Part shown: positions 9,375 to 19,700 of the stretch, in pieces
Position numbering within the stretch: the first letter of the stretch is position 1
Layout of the letters: each line of letters begins with the position of its first letter
Source: Colwellia sp. E2M01
GTDB lineage: Bacteria; Pseudomonadota; Gammaproteobacteria; Enterobacterales; Alteromonadaceae
Assembly: GCF_018860585.1 (NCBI RefSeq)
Contig: NZ_JAHKPR010000010.1
Location: forward strand, 181,103-219,256
Length of the DNA stretch: 38,154 nt
Direction: 5' to 3'
The notes under the pieces: model-generated
Seen by the model: the letters and a program-made list of their open reading frames with translations, nothing else
What the model was told of the DNA's origin: nothing
Database searches by the model: none
Position numbers and translations under genes: made by a program

Positions 9375-9417
9375 AAATGATAAAAAAAAGGCTTCTTCGG
9401 AAGCTTTTTTATCATTT
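9375..9417 (+). terminator. Terminator of the Ig-like lipoprotein gene
   Basis: A GCTTC/GAAGC stem closes a TTCG tetraloop (9391-9404). It is flanked by an A-run on the left, a T-run on the right, and outer arms AAATGAT/ATCATTT. It begins 13 bases after the stop codon. Confidence 0.85.
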
Positions 9418-9829
9418 AATAACGCAATAAAAAACAATTATAAAATTTTATAGCTCTATTATTTACCTTTTTTAACAATCCCCCCTTATGTTTTCATCAA
9501 AAGTCTATTATGATTGCCGCTAATTATCGGTAAATTATCACTTATACAGTATAAAATCATTGAAATTTACCTTCATCAAACCCATTAATTGTATTAATAG
9601 AATCTCCTAAGAAGTAAATAAATACTTGTTAGTTAGACTATTTATAGATATACCTATAAATAGCTAAGCAGAAATTATTTTCAGTAAAACCTAAAACGAA
9701 GTATTAAATAAGATATTTTTTGATATCGCGATCTCATTTTTATCAAGTATGCTCGCACTTAAATAAATAGATCAGCGTTTGAATAAAAAGGCAAAACGAT
9801 TTGTCTTTATTGAAGGATTAGAAATTTTT
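9418..9829. other. topA upstream region with an AT-rich inverted repeat
   Basis: No gene is seen. The region holds the topA promoter, which I cannot place with confidence, and an inverted repeat at 9633-9667 listed separately. A TTG at 9779 is in frame with topA and would add 17 residues. They do not match the conserved topoisomerase N-terminus and are rejected. Confidence 0.5.
9633..9667. repeat. Inverted repeat upstream of topA
   Basis: CTATTTATAG (9638-9647) and CTATAAATAG (9654-9663) are perfect 10-base arms with a 6-base loop. TTAG (9633-9636) and CTAA (9664-9667) extend the stem past one bulged A. It lies 162 bases before the topA start. There is no T-run. It could be a cruciform-prone site or a leader hairpin. 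Confidence 0.55.
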
Positions 9830-12559
9830 ATGGCAAAATCATTGGTTATTGTCGAGTCGCCAGCCAAAGCGAAAACAATTAATAAATATTTAGGTAAAGA
9901 CTTTATTGTAAAGTCTAGTGTTGGTCATGTACGTGATCTTCCTCACGGCAGCACAGGTAAAAAAGTACCTGCTAAATCTCCAGCTGAAGTGAGAAAAATG
10001 GCCCCCGCAGCAAAAGCTAAATACAAAGCTAAGCGTGATAAGTTAGCGTTAGTTAATCGAATGGGTATTGATCCTGAGAAAAACTGGGAAGCTAACTATC
10101 AAATACTCCCAGGTAAAGAAAAAGTAGTCGCTGAGTTGAAAAAGCTTGCAGATAAAGCCGACACTGTCTATCTCGCAACCGATTTGGATCGCGAGGGAGA
10201 AGCGATAGCCTGGCATTTAAAAGAAATTATTGGTGGTGAAGAAGAAAAATTTCGCCGCGTAGTTTTTAATGAGATAACAGAAAGTTCAATTCAACAAGCT
10301 TTTGCCACACCAGGCGAGTTAAGCATGCCGGGTGTTAATGCCCAGCAAGCTAGACGTTTTCTTGACCGTGTAGTGGGCTTTATGGTTAGTCCGCTATTAT
10401 GGAAAAAAGTAGCCCGTGGCTTATCTGCAGGTCGAGTTCAGTCTGTTGCCGTAAAACTGGTGGTTGAACGTGAACATGAGATTAAAGCGTTTGTTCCTGA
10501 AGAGTTTTGGGAAGTTAGCGCTGATACACATGCAAGTACCGGTGAAGTTTTAGCCCTAGAAGTAACACATGACAATGGTAAAGCTTTTAAGCCGACTAAC
10601 AAAGCTGATACAGACAAAGCATTAGCTGTACTTGAAAGTGCTGATTATACAGTAAGTAAACGCGAAGACAGACCGTCAAAAAGTACGCCATCAGCACCTT
10701 TTATTACTTCTACCTTACAACAAGCAGCGAGTACTAAATTAGGTTACGGTGTAAAACGAACTATGGGCTTAGCCCAACGTTTATATGAAGCGGGTCATAT
10801 TACCTATATGCGTACCGATTCAACTAATTTAAGTAAAGACGCTGTAGAAATGTGTCGTAATTACATTAGTGATAGCTTTGGTAAAAATTATTTACCAGAG
10901 AGCCCTAAAACTTACGGTTCAAAAGCTGGAGCTCAAGAAGCGCATGAAGCTATTCGTCCATCAAATGTAAAACTTGAAGCTGCGTTGCTTGAAGGTGTTG
11001 ATGCGGATGCTAAAAAATTATATGAATTAATTTGGCGTCAATTTGTTGCTTGTCAAATGACAGCTGCACGTTACACCGTAAGTACGTTAACAATTAGTGC
11101 CGAACATTATGACTTAAAAGCAAAAGGCCGTGTAATGCAATTTGATGGTTGGACCAAAGTTCATCCGCAATTAAGTAAAGGTGATGATAAACATTTACCA
11201 GATTTACAAGTAGGGGAGGCATTAACGTTAGATAAGTTAGAGCCAACACAGCACTTCACTAAGCCTATTGCTCGTTTTGGTGAAGCCTCACTAGTTAAAG
11301 AGTTAGAAAAACGCTCTATTGGTCGCCCATCGACTTACGCATCAATTATTTCTACAATCCAAGACCGAGGATATGTTCGTTTAGATAAAAAGCGTTTTTA
11401 TGCTGAAAAAATGGGTGAAATTGTAACCAATAGTTTATCTGGCAGCTTTGAAAAATTAATGAACTACGAGTTCACCTCAAACATGGAGCAAGAGCTTGAT
11501 GAAATTGCTGCTGGTAATGTTGATTGGAAAGCTGTTTTAGATGAATTTTATAAAAACTTTACTACTAAGTTAGCTAAGGCTGATCAACCATCAGAAGATG
11601 GTGGCATGCAAACCAATGAACCAGTTTTAACTGATATTGATTGTCCAACCTGTAACCGGAAAATGGGTATTAGAACAGCACAAACGGGTGTTTTCTTAGG
11701 TTGCTCTGGCTATGCCCTACCGCCAAAAGAACGTTGTACTACAACGATGAATCTTACCCCTGGTGAAGAAGCGGTAAGTGTTTTAGCAGAAGATTCTGAA
11801 ACTGAAGCATTAATGGCAATGCGTCGCTGTAGTAAATGTGGTACGGCGATGGACAGTTATCTTATTGATGAAACCCGTAAGTTACATGTTTGTGGTAATA
11901 ACCCAATTTGTGACGGCATAGAAGTAGAACAAGGAACATTTAAAATTAAAGGTTATGATGGACCTGTTTTAGAATGTGATCGTTGTGGAGCTGATATGGA
12001 GCTTAAATCGGGTCGCTTTGGTAAGTATTTTGATTGTACTAATGATGAATGTAAGAACACTCGTAAGTTATTAGCCAATGGTGAAGCTGCGCCACCAAAA
12101 GAAGACCCTGTACAGTTACCTGAACTTGAGTGTGAAAAGTCAGAAGCTTATTTTGTTTTAAGGGATGGCGCTGCCGGCATATTTTTAGCGGCTAATACTT
12201 TCCCTCGCTCAAGAGAAACCCGAGCGCCAAAAGTTGCAGAGCTTCAACGTTTTAGGGATCGTATTTCAGAAAAGTTCTACTACCTTGCAGATGCCCCTGT
12301 AGAAGATAATGAAGGGAATTTATCGATAGTACGTTATAGTCGTAAAACAAAAGAACAATATGTAATGACTGAAATACCGACGACCGATGGTAGTAAGCCA
12401 AAAGCTACAGGTTGGACTGCTAAGTATATTGAAGGAAAATGGGTTGAAGATATCCCAGTGAAAAAAGCAGCTAAAAAGAAAGTAGTTAAAAAAGCTGCAC
12501 CGAAAAAGGCAGCAGCTAAAAAAACAAAGGCGACTAAAGAAACAGAAAAATCTGATTGA
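9830..12559 (+). CDS. topA: DNA topoisomerase I (type IA)
   Basis: A 909-residue enzyme that relaxes negatively supercoiled DNA by single-strand passage. The start is set at the ATG at 9830 because the protein then begins [20 protein letters not shown], aligning with E. coli TopA; GAAGGA lies 12 bases upstream. The Toprim domain has E9 and the acidic triad D118/D120/E122 (ATDLDREGE). The catalytic tyrosine is Y326 in ITYMRTDST (E. coli Y319). Three C4 zinc-finger modules follow (starting DCPTCN, RRCSKCG, LECDRCG), then ribbon-like C-terminal repeats. The Lys/Ala-rich tail is typical for DNA or RNA polymerase contact. It sits two genes before cysB, as in E. coli apart from the small unknowns between. 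Confidence 0.97.
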   Translation: MAKSLVIVESPAKAKTINKYLGKDFIVKSSVGHVRDLPHGSTGKKVPAKSPAEVRKMAPAAKAKYKAKRDKLALVNRMGIDPEKNWEANYQILPGKEKVVAELKKLADKADTVYLATDLDREGEAIAWHLKEIIGGEEEKFRRVVFNEITESSIQQAFATPGELSMPGVNAQQARRFLDRVVGFMVSPLLWKKVARGLSAGRVQSVAVKLVVEREHEIKAFVPEEFWEVSADTHASTGEVLALEVTHDNGKAFKPTNKADTDKALAVLESADYTVSKREDRPSKSTPSAPFITSTLQQAASTKLGYGVKRTMGLAQRLYEAGHITYMRTDSTNLSKDAVEMCRNYISDSFGKNYLPESPKTYGSKAGAQEAHEAIRPSNVKLEAALLEGVDADAKKLYELIWRQFVACQMTAARYTVSTLTISAEHYDLKAKGRVMQFDGWTKVHPQLSKGDDKHLPDLQVGEALTLDKLEPTQHFTKPIARFGEASLVKELEKRSIGRPSTYASIISTIQDRGYVRLDKKRFYAEKMGEIVTNSLSGSFEKLMNYEFTSNMEQELDEIAAGNVDWKAVLDEFYKNFTTKLAKADQPSEDGGMQTNEPVLTDIDCPTCNRKMGIRTAQTGVFLGCSGYALPPKERCTTTMNLTPGEEAVSVLAEDSETEALMAMRRCSKCGTAMDSYLIDETRKLHVCGNNPICDGIEVEQGTFKIKGYDGPVLECDRCGADMELKSGRFGKYFDCTNDECKNTRKLLANGEAAPPKEDPVQLPELECEKSEAYFVLRDGAAGIFLAANTFPRSRETRAPKVAELQRFRDRISEKFYYLADAPVEDNEGNLSIVRYSRKTKEQYVMTEIPTTDGSKPKATGWTAKYIEGKWVEDIPVKKAAKKKVVKKAAPKKAAAKKTKATKETEKSD

Positions 12560-12585
12560 TTTTTATTGTAGCTGTTAAGCGTTGA

Positions 12586-12625
12586 GATAAAAAAATAGAT
12601 ACCTACTGGTATCTATTTTTTTATC
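12586..12625. terminator. Bidirectional terminator after topA
   Basis: A perfect 18-base-pair stem (12586-12603 with 12608-12625) closes a TACT loop. The stem contains A7 and T7 runs, so it can act for topA on plus and for the 122-residue gene on minus. Confidence 0.85.
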
Positions 12626-12696
12626 TAAGAGAATACTGTATTTAAGCATACTTTTATCCAAGAAAAGAATACCTTTATCTATGTAGTTAAATAAGC

Positions 12697-13065
12697 CTAA
12701 TCTAATCCTTCAATCTCATCTAAAGCTTTTCTTGCCTGTGCTAGTGTGCAATCGGTACGAGCCATTAAACTGGCAACGGTGAGGTTTTCTATTCGAGCGG
12801 CAGATAATAGTAACTGCTCGTGATTTAGATGTTGATATTCTTGTTTAAGTAACTTTGCAAGCCATAACCAAGAGGTTTCTTGCTCTGCTTCGATAAAGTC
12901 AACAATTGCTTCTAGTTGGGAAGTATTAGCTTTTAATAACCAGTTTCTGGAACGCCCAATTCTGCTTAACTCACAACTAAGAGAGCGGATATAAGCTTTT
13001 AAAGCATAAGCTTTCATCGTACGTCGAAGAAAGCTAGGTAAGGTAATGGTGTTAATAGGTTCCAC
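12697..13065 (-). CDS. Small conserved protein, possibly of the RRF_GI-like family
   Basis: A 122-residue soluble protein, mostly helical. The N-terminal ITLPSFLRR, the central SRNWLLKA and the C-terminal SLMARTDCTLAQARKALDE resemble, from memory, the short 'ribosome recycling factor family' proteins of Vibrio and Shewanella (PF12614) that carry an LPS(L/F)-type motif. It is unrelated in fold to true Frr. The C-terminal stretch looks like a small helix-turn-helix or UBA-like pair. The start codon is GTG at 13065 and no clear Shine-Dalgarno is visible; the in-frame ATG at residue 17 would remove the LPSF motif, so GTG is preferred. It occupies the position of E. coli yciN but is not similar to it. 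Function unknown. Confidence 0.6.
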   Translation of the reverse strand: MEPINTITLPSFLRRTMKAYALKAYIRSLSCELSRIGRSRNWLLKANTSQLEAIVDFIEAEQETSWLWLAKLLKQEYQHLNHEQLLLSAARIENLTVASLMARTDCTLAQARKALDEIEGLD

Positions 13066-13150
13066 AGTGAACGTTGTCTTAATGATAAATAAAAGCGCTA
13101 GCTTAAGTTAGTGGTGAAGTAGCGGTACAGAGTACAGCAGAGTCAATCGC

Positions 13151-13921
13151 TTACCACTTTTTCTTAGGTTGAAATAGTAAGTCTAATTCATCTTCTTCAT
13201 TTTTTGCTTTTTTAGCTGCATCTTTTGCATTGGTATGTTTCAAAGCGTCGGTTATTTCTTCAAGTTGTTGAGTCACTTCAACTTGCTTTTCAGTGATATA
13301 GTCATTTCTGAGTGTACTACTAGATAAGCTTTGTAAGGCTTTTTCTAAATACTGTCTTGCCGAGCCTAACATGTTTTTATTATAAGCCTGCGTGCCTCGT
13401 TTAACTAAGCTTTCAATATTTATTTTAAGTTGCATTGTTGCTAATTTTTGATCTTCAATTGTATATACTTGAGCGTCTAAAGCTCCTTTACTTTGCTCTG
13501 ATTTAATAACAGCACGTAATTTTTTTATACATTGTAAGATACTAACAAGGTGTTGTTCGTTATCAGGTAAAGCAAAGTTTTCTTCGGTTGCTTCTTGACT
13601 CTTGGCAAGATCTTGTGAGGCTTTTAGTGTTGCTTCTAACTCTTTAACACGCTTTTTTATACCCTTTACTTCAGGCATTAGCTCTTGCATATTTTTAGCA
13701 GCATTTAAACTGCGTCGGTTAAGTATTTGTAGAATATTAGGATTTGTTGGTAAGTTAGTTAAATACATGATGAGCTCTTCGCTTTCATCAATAATAGCTT
13801 TTTGCTTAGCAACTTTAATTCGCTTTTCAGCTTCTAACTTTTCTTTATGTTGTTGAATAGAGGTAACAACAACAACAATAATGATTAAGGCAACAATTAA
13901 CCCAATAATAATAGCAAGCAT
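13151..13921 (-). CDS. Membrane-anchored coiled-coil protein of unknown function
   Basis: A 256-residue protein that I do not recognise by name. Residues 2-21 are one strongly hydrophobic segment, followed by a basic, Lys/Glu-rich helical region with heptad character (about 22-115). A helical region with a TPR-like stretch (about 165-200, AYNKNMLGSARQYLEKALQSL) comes next, and the end is charged with DELDLLFQPKKKW. It is probably anchored in the inner membrane with a cytoplasmic body. ATG at 13921 has GAGA about 10 bases upstream. It is divergent from cysB and precedes the 122-residue gene by 85 bases on the same strand, so the two may be cotranscribed. An uncharacterised protein beside cysB is my recollection for Alteromonadales, unverified. 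Confidence 0.7.
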   Translation of the reverse strand: MLAIIIGLIVALIIIVVVVTSIQQHKEKLEAEKRIKVAKQKAIIDESEELIMYLTNLPTNPNILQILNRRSLNAAKNMQELMPEVKGIKKRVKELEATLKASQDLAKSQEATEENFALPDNEQHLVSILQCIKKLRAVIKSEQSKGALDAQVYTIEDQKLATMQLKINIESLVKRGTQAYNKNMLGSARQYLEKALQSLSSSTLRNDYITEKQVEVTQQLEEITDALKHTNAKDAAKKAKNEEDELDLLFQPKKKW

Positions 13922-14154
13922 CTAAAATTCTCATGAAAAAATAAACTATTAGGCAGTCTACAAAAAATGCCATGTTTAGCATAGGATTAGTTATACATTT
14001 GCCTGAGAAAGTATAACTAACGAAGATATACACGTTAAGTATAAAAGATATTTATAAAAGTAGTGGGCTTTATTTTAAAAAATATAATGGAATAAACTAA
14101 TGATTAAGTATATTATTTTGCTATAAGGAAGTAAAAATATTAACTCTATTTTTA

Positions 14155-15165
<1,011 letters not shown>

Positions 15166-15178
15166 TGTTAAATTGCTG

Positions 15179-15224
15179 AACGAGGTACTGGCTTTCCTCA
15201 CTGTAATCACTATACCTCGTTTTT
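15179..15224 (+). terminator. Terminator of cysB
   Basis: AACGAGGTA (15179-15187) pairs with TACCTCGTT (15213-15221) across a 25-base loop and runs into five T residues. Confidence 0.7.
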
Positions 15225-15432
15225 AAATACATAAATCTTGTGTTGAGTAGCTCTTTTTTCATACATGATAAGTAGCGAGTTATTACTGTGTTAAATAAAT
15301 AACAGGTAAATAGGTTCAATTTTTATCTACAACTACTTTGGCTATTATATTGAAAAATAGAAATAAATATGACTCTTTAATTTTAAATTGTGCTACTTTT
15401 AATAGCGAGTAATACAAAATAAAGGTGGATTT

Positions 15433-16275
15433 ATGGCAACTGAAAATGCCTTGTATACGATTTTGGTTGAAAAAATTAAGCAAGATACCCTTGTACTCCC
15501 GACATTACCTGAAGTCGCGCTAAAAGTAAGAAGTGCTACTGACGATCCGGATATAAATTTACACAGTATGAGTGATATTATTTCTCAAGATCCTGCTTTA
15601 TCTTTAGGTATAATAAAAGTTGCTAATAGCGCTCTTTTAGGTCGAAGTATAAAAGTAGCAACTGTAGCGCAAGCTGTTACTCGTATAGGGTTAAGGCAAA
15701 TTAAAAGTATTGCTACTGCAATGGCTATTGAGCAAGTATTTGTTTCAAATAATGATGTTGTAACTATGTATATGAAAAAAGCATGGTCTAAAACGATTGA
15801 TATTGCCTCTGTTGCAATAACGCTAATGGATTTTTATTTAAAAGAGAATAAGCGCACATCGCTCACCCTAGATAATATTACCCTAGCGGCTTTAATTCAT
15901 AATATTGGTGTTTTACCTATATTGACTGAAGCTGAAAATCATCCTGACGTGTTTGCTAACCCGACATTTTTACAACAAGCAATAATTAAATTATCAGGTC
16001 GGATAGGAGGCGAAATAACACGAAGCTGGGGGTTTTCTGAAGAATTTACTGTTCTTGCTGAAGGATGGAGTGATCTTAGTATATTACCCAAAGAAGCGCA
16101 TTATTTAGACTTTATTCGGGCAGGAGCTGTCTATCATAATGTTTTTAAAAGTGAGTCAACTAAAAAAGCCTTAATAAATAATTATGCTAAGAAAGGGGTT
16201 TTACCCGATATTGACTTTATGGAGTCAGATGAGTTTAAAGAGCAATGTGCTAACGTAAAAGCGATGTTTAGTTAG
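15433..16275 (+). CDS. HDOD-domain protein
   Basis: A 280-residue soluble protein consisting of an HDOD domain (about residues 15-215), a relative of HD hydrolases that has lost its metal site: the usual HD is HN in AALIHNIGVLPI. The N-terminus LPTLPEVALKVRSATDDPD and SQDPALSLGIIKVANSA are typical. HDOD proteins act in signalling, often with cyclic-di-GMP or two-component systems and in motility or stress, but the specific role cannot be deduced. No GGDEF, EAL or receiver domain is attached. AGGTGG precedes the ATG by a few bases. It is a single gene ending at a terminator convergent with rdgC. Confidence 0.85.
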   Translation: MATENALYTILVEKIKQDTLVLPTLPEVALKVRSATDDPDINLHSMSDIISQDPALSLGIIKVANSALLGRSIKVATVAQAVTRIGLRQIKSIATAMAIEQVFVSNNDVVTMYMKKAWSKTIDIASVAITLMDFYLKENKRTSLTLDNITLAALIHNIGVLPILTEAENHPDVFANPTFLQQAIIKLSGRIGGEITRSWGFSEEFTVLAEGWSDLSILPKEAHYLDFIRAGAVYHNVFKSESTKKALINNYAKKGVLPDIDFMESDEFKEQCANVKAMFS

Positions 16276-16350
16276 TTGATGTTCAGTTCGTGATTGTTGC
16301 TGACTGTTGAAAGTATGCAATAAACTTAAGTGGTAAATAAGTGCTCAGAA

Positions 16351-16378
16351 TAAAGGGAGATATGATATCTCCCTTTTT
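16351..16378. terminator. Terminator between HDOD gene and rdgC
   Basis: AAAGGGAGATA (16352-16362) pairs with TATCTCCCTTT (16366-16376) around a TGA loop and ends in five T residues on plus. The minus-side T-run is short, so it favours the HDOD gene but may serve both. Confidence 0.8.
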
Positions 16379-16398
16379 AAATGATGAAATTCTAATGT

Positions 16399-17322
16399 TT
16401 AATCTTTCTCTAATGGGTCTGTTGTTTTCATCGAAAACTCTGCTAATAAATCAATAATAAAACGATTTAATTCGCCAGCCATTAGCGCAAAATCCGCATC
16501 TAATTTAGCAATAACGTCGTCACTATCAATATCATCATTTTGTTCATGGATAACATCAAAAAACTTTACGCGTTTAATTGCTAAGTCATCACATAAAATA
16601 AAGGATAAAGACTCATCCCACTCTAGTGCAACTTTAACAACGTATTTGTCGGCATCAAGATGAGATTGGATCTCTTCACCAATTAAATCTTGATTTTTCA
16701 CTCTAACAATTGCGCCATCATCACCTAATGCATTAAATTCAGCTTCCATACCTAAAGTAAATTTGTCACCTAAATTACGTTTATTTAACCAATCTGTCAT
16801 GGTTTCATCAACACAAATGTCAGGATCAAAACTAGTTACTGGTAGTGTACCGATAACTTTACGTAATAAGGCTAATAAATCTTCTGCTTTGCCACGAGAG
16901 CTTGAGTTAATAACAATAATATTATTAACAGGACTAATATATGCGTGCGTGTCGGTGATTCGTGAAAAAGCACGAGGCAGTAATTCAAAAGTAATATCTT
17001 CTTTAAATTGTTCTTTTTCTTTTTTAGTTGCGCTGCGACCTTGCTCTTGCTCTAGTAAGCTTACTTTTTCTTCGATCATGTCTTTAATAACAGAAGCGGG
17101 TAGCATTTTCTCTTCTTTACGAGCACAAATTAAGAAGTTTCCGTTAGCGCTATGAACACTGGTATCGCCATGCTTACCTAATGCATTTACCCAACCAAAA
17201 TGTGATAATTCTGTTGAGCCTAAAGGGGTAAAAAGGTGTTCTGATAAGTGTTTTTCTAACTCTTCCTCACTTAATTCAAACGGGCGAGTAAAAGCAAAAA
17301 AGTATAGGTTTTTAAACCACAT
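16399..17322 (-). CDS. rdgC: RdgC, nucleoid-associated recombination regulator
   Basis: A 307-residue orthologue of E. coli RdgC (303 residues), a ring-shaped dimeric DNA-binding protein that dampens RecA filament activity. Matching blocks include WFKNLYFFAFTR at the start, ANGNFLICARKEEKMLP, LLPRAFSRITDT, KAEDLLALLRKVIGTLPV and LDADFALMAGELNRFI near the end. ATG at 17322 has AGGA a few bases upstream. It follows the histidine kinase gene on the same strand after 98 bases, so a shared transcript is possible. In E. coli rdgC lies near phoBR (with sbcCD, araJ and mak between), and the same neighbourhood is visible here. Confidence 0.95.
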   Translation of the reverse strand: MWFKNLYFFAFTRPFELSEEELEKHLSEHLFTPLGSTELSHFGWVNALGKHGDTSVHSANGNFLICARKEEKMLPASVIKDMIEEKVSLLEQEQGRSATKKEKEQFKEDITFELLPRAFSRITDTHAYISPVNNIIVINSSSRGKAEDLLALLRKVIGTLPVTSFDPDICVDETMTDWLNKRNLGDKFTLGMEAEFNALGDDGAIVRVKNQDLIGEEIQSHLDADKYVVKVALEWDESLSFILCDDLAIKRVKFFDVIHEQNDDIDSDDVIAKLDADFALMAGELNRFIIDLLAEFSMKTTDPLEKD

Positions 17323-17420
17323 AAGTAAATCCTAGGCTGATATGTGAATATTTTGCCGTTATCATACCCCAATTTTGTGCTTTACACAGTAGCTTTTAAA
17401 AGTGGTTTTTATTGTCGTGA

Positions 17421-19163
17421 TTAGCTATAACGCATATCAGGAAAAGTAATACGATAGCTTAACCCTTCACCAGGATTAGAATAAGCTTCAATAGAGCCGT
17501 TAAGTGTATCAATAACAAGGTTTTGAATAATATGTGTACCTAAGCCAGTATTACCTGTATCTGCTTTAGTGGTGTAAAAAGGAATAAATAATTTTTCAAG
17601 TTGCTCAGGAGATACTCCTACCCCATTGTCTTGATATAGCATTACTAACCTTTGCTCTTCCGCAATCATTTTAATTGTGATAATACCTCGATTTATATCA
17701 GCAAAACCATGTGTAATAGAGTTGATGATTAAATTAATTATTATTTGCGCGATAGCACCAGGGTGCGAGTAAATCTCGATATGAGGATCACAGTCTATTT
17801 TTATATGGTGATTTGTTTTCTTTAACTTAGGATGAATAGACTGAATAATTTCATCTATATATTTACCAATGCTTATTAATCTTACTTTATCATTGGTTTG
17901 ATCAACCGCAACTTGTTTGAAGCTTGTTATTAACTCTGCTGCTCTTTCTAAATTATTCATTAATAACGCAACACTTCGCTGCGCATTGTCGATAAAAGTA
18001 TTAATAGTTCGCTTAGATAATTTTTGGTCGTTAATATCTTGTTGGAGTTTATTGAGAATATCTGCAAGGTAACTTATCGAAGTAATACTAATACCGATAG
18101 GTGTATTTATTTCATGAGAAACTTCGGCACTGAGCTGACCTAAAGAAGACATTTTTTCAGCTTCAAGTAACCTGTCTTGTGCTTTACTTAGTTCCAAAAT
18201 AGAGCTTTTAAGATCTTTGTTGGTGGTAATCAAGGTGTTTTCTGTTTGACTACGACGTTTATTTTCATCTTCCAGTTGACGTTGTTGGAGCAGCATTTCT
18301 TTTTGCTGAACTTCCATACGTAATAAAGTACTACTTAATGTTGAGGTTTTTCTCGCAACTTCTTGTTCAAGTAATAAATTTTGTTCATCTAATTTATCAT
18401 TTGCTAAACTTGTTTCACGTTGTGAGAAAGCAAGCTTATCTTTAAACTCTATTAACTCGTCAATGAGATCGTTATAAGCGTCTTCTAGTACGTTTAATTC
18501 ATTGGTTTCGTTGCTCATTCTATGAAATTTCGACGCATCAGGATCGCGTAAGTCAAGTTGCTTCATCTGGTTAGTAAGGGCTTGTAGTGGCTCTGTTAAT
18601 AACTTAGTAAAAGCTAATGAAAATAAGAGAATGAGAAAGGCTGTTTTAACAACGGCATTACCAATTAAAAAATAAATACCTACTTCTATACGACTAAAAA
18701 TAACGTCATTACTTGATAATAAAGTAACGGTGCCCACCGTTGTCGTACGACCCGAAAACTCAAATATTAATGGAAAAGAGTGACCAAATAAGCCTTCACT
18801 TATAGAGCTTATTTGGTAGTGCTCACCATCACCTTTTTGTAACTCTTCAAGGGGTTGGCTGAGAACTTCACCGAGTTGAGTAATAACATTTTGTGCTTCG
18901 TCAGTTACTGTAATCCCTTTTATCATAGGAATAGCAATTAACCCTTCGGAAATATCAATAGCTTGTTGTGTGTTTAACTCCCAAACAGCACGAGTTAAGC
19001 TACCACTGATAGTTTTTTGTAAAGTAAGTAGTTCGCTATTAATATGGCTTTTGGTATTAAAATATTCAGCAATGATCTGAACGCCAGTAACACTGATCGT
19101 TAAAATAAAATAAACAGAAAGAACTTTTGATAGCAATTTACGCGATATGCTGGTTATTTTCAT
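17421..19163 (-). CDS. Orphan membrane sensor histidine kinase
   Basis: A 580-residue inner-membrane kinase. TM1 is about residues 11-31, a periplasmic sensor region runs to about 161, and TM2 is 162-188. A HAMP-like linker and a long coiled coil (about 225-345) lead to the DHp domain with phospho-accepting H350 in SAEVSHEINTPIG. The HATPase domain has an N-box (IIINLIINSITHGF), G1 DNGVGV, F-box FIPFYTTK and G2 NTGLGTH. The HEINTPIG type belongs to the HPK4-like group used in many one-gene sensors. No response regulator lies beside it; PhoB is 1.8 kb away but has its own PhoR. The sensor region matches no domain I can name. ATG at 19163 is weakly supported. Confidence 0.85.
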   Translation of the reverse strand: MKITSISRKLLSKVLSVYFILTISVTGVQIIAEYFNTKSHINSELLTLQKTISGSLTRAVWELNTQQAIDISEGLIAIPMIKGITVTDEAQNVITQLGEVLSQPLEELQKGDGEHYQISSISEGLFGHSFPLIFEFSGRTTTVGTVTLLSSNDVIFSRIEVGIYFLIGNAVVKTAFLILLFSLAFTKLLTEPLQALTNQMKQLDLRDPDASKFHRMSNETNELNVLEDAYNDLIDELIEFKDKLAFSQRETSLANDKLDEQNLLLEQEVARKTSTLSSTLLRMEVQQKEMLLQQRQLEDENKRRSQTENTLITTNKDLKSSILELSKAQDRLLEAEKMSSLGQLSAEVSHEINTPIGISITSISYLADILNKLQQDINDQKLSKRTINTFIDNAQRSVALLMNNLERAAELITSFKQVAVDQTNDKVRLISIGKYIDEIIQSIHPKLKKTNHHIKIDCDPHIEIYSHPGAIAQIIINLIINSITHGFADINRGIITIKMIAEEQRLVMLYQDNGVGVSPEQLEKLFIPFYTTKADTGNTGLGTHIIQNLVIDTLNGSIEAYSNPGEGLSYRITFPDMRYS

Positions 19164-19598
19164 TTCAATTATCTTTTAGGTGATTTATAGGAAACTATTG
19201 TTAATTCTAGCTAATCATTCATAAAATGCGCGATAATAAAATATTTAGTCTAAAAAATATAATACACCTATACTCGTTATTATTTAAAGTGCAGAATTTT
19301 CAGTGGAACTTAAAGTGCCTTGTAAGCAAAGAAAATAATAGCAGCATAGTTAACCTGATTTCGGTTCAATAAACCTTTCTCTAGCGGTTATTTTCTCTAC
19401 TTTCATCGTTAAACTTCCTTGAAAGTTAAGAAACTATCAAGTTGGTGTGTTAGATGAAAATAATATTATAAATAATTTCAATAAGTTAAAGGGTTTTAAA
19501 CCGAGTTCAGGTCAATTAGTCTATATTTTAATTTATAACCTATAATAGTGTTTTAGTAACGATCGCCTATATTAATGTGACAAAAAAAAGTATTTTTT

Positions 19599-19623
19599 AT
19601 TACATTAATGTTTCAAATGTAAT
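19599..19623. promoter_or_regulatory. Inverted repeat (operator-like) upstream of porin
   Basis: ATTACATT (19599-19606) and AATGTAAT (19616-19623) are perfect 8-base arms separated by 9 bases. The left arm overlaps a second inverted pair, ATTAATGT (19571-19578) with ACATTAAT (19602-19609). The right arm overlaps the first half of the degenerate Pho box. Confidence 0.5.
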
Positions 19624-19650
19624 GAATTAGTCTTAAATGAGTTGTAGAAT
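19617..19650 (+). promoter_or_regulatory. Candidate Pho-dependent porin promoter (degenerate)
   Basis: Half-sites ATGTAAT (19617-19623) and TAGTCTT (19628-19634), four bases apart, match CTGTCAT at 5/7 and 4/7. A good -10, TAGAAT (19645-19650), follows after ten bases, the same gap as at phoB and pstS here. The match is weak by itself; geometry and gene context carry the call. Confidence 0.4.
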
Positions 19651-19700
19651 CTACCTCCATAAGTTTCTATCACTATTAAACCTTACCTTTAGGGATCTCT

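Larger units (their letters stand above)
19164..19700. other. 537-base region between histidine kinase and porin
   Basis: No coding region is seen. It contains the divergent promoters of the kinase and porin genes. A plain TATAAT occurs at 19541-19546 without a good -35. The 19571-19650 segment is richest in structure: inverted repeats, a degenerate Pho box and a TAGAAT -10, listed separately. Confidence 0.5.

Noticed and set aside
9779-9829. N-terminal extension of TopA from a TTG
   Set aside because: The added 17 residues do not fit the family; the conserved start is the ATG at 9830.
15886-15921. HD-hydrolase active site in the HDOD protein
   Set aside because: The motif reads HN, not HD, so phosphodiesterase activity is not predicted; it is a normal HDOD degeneration.
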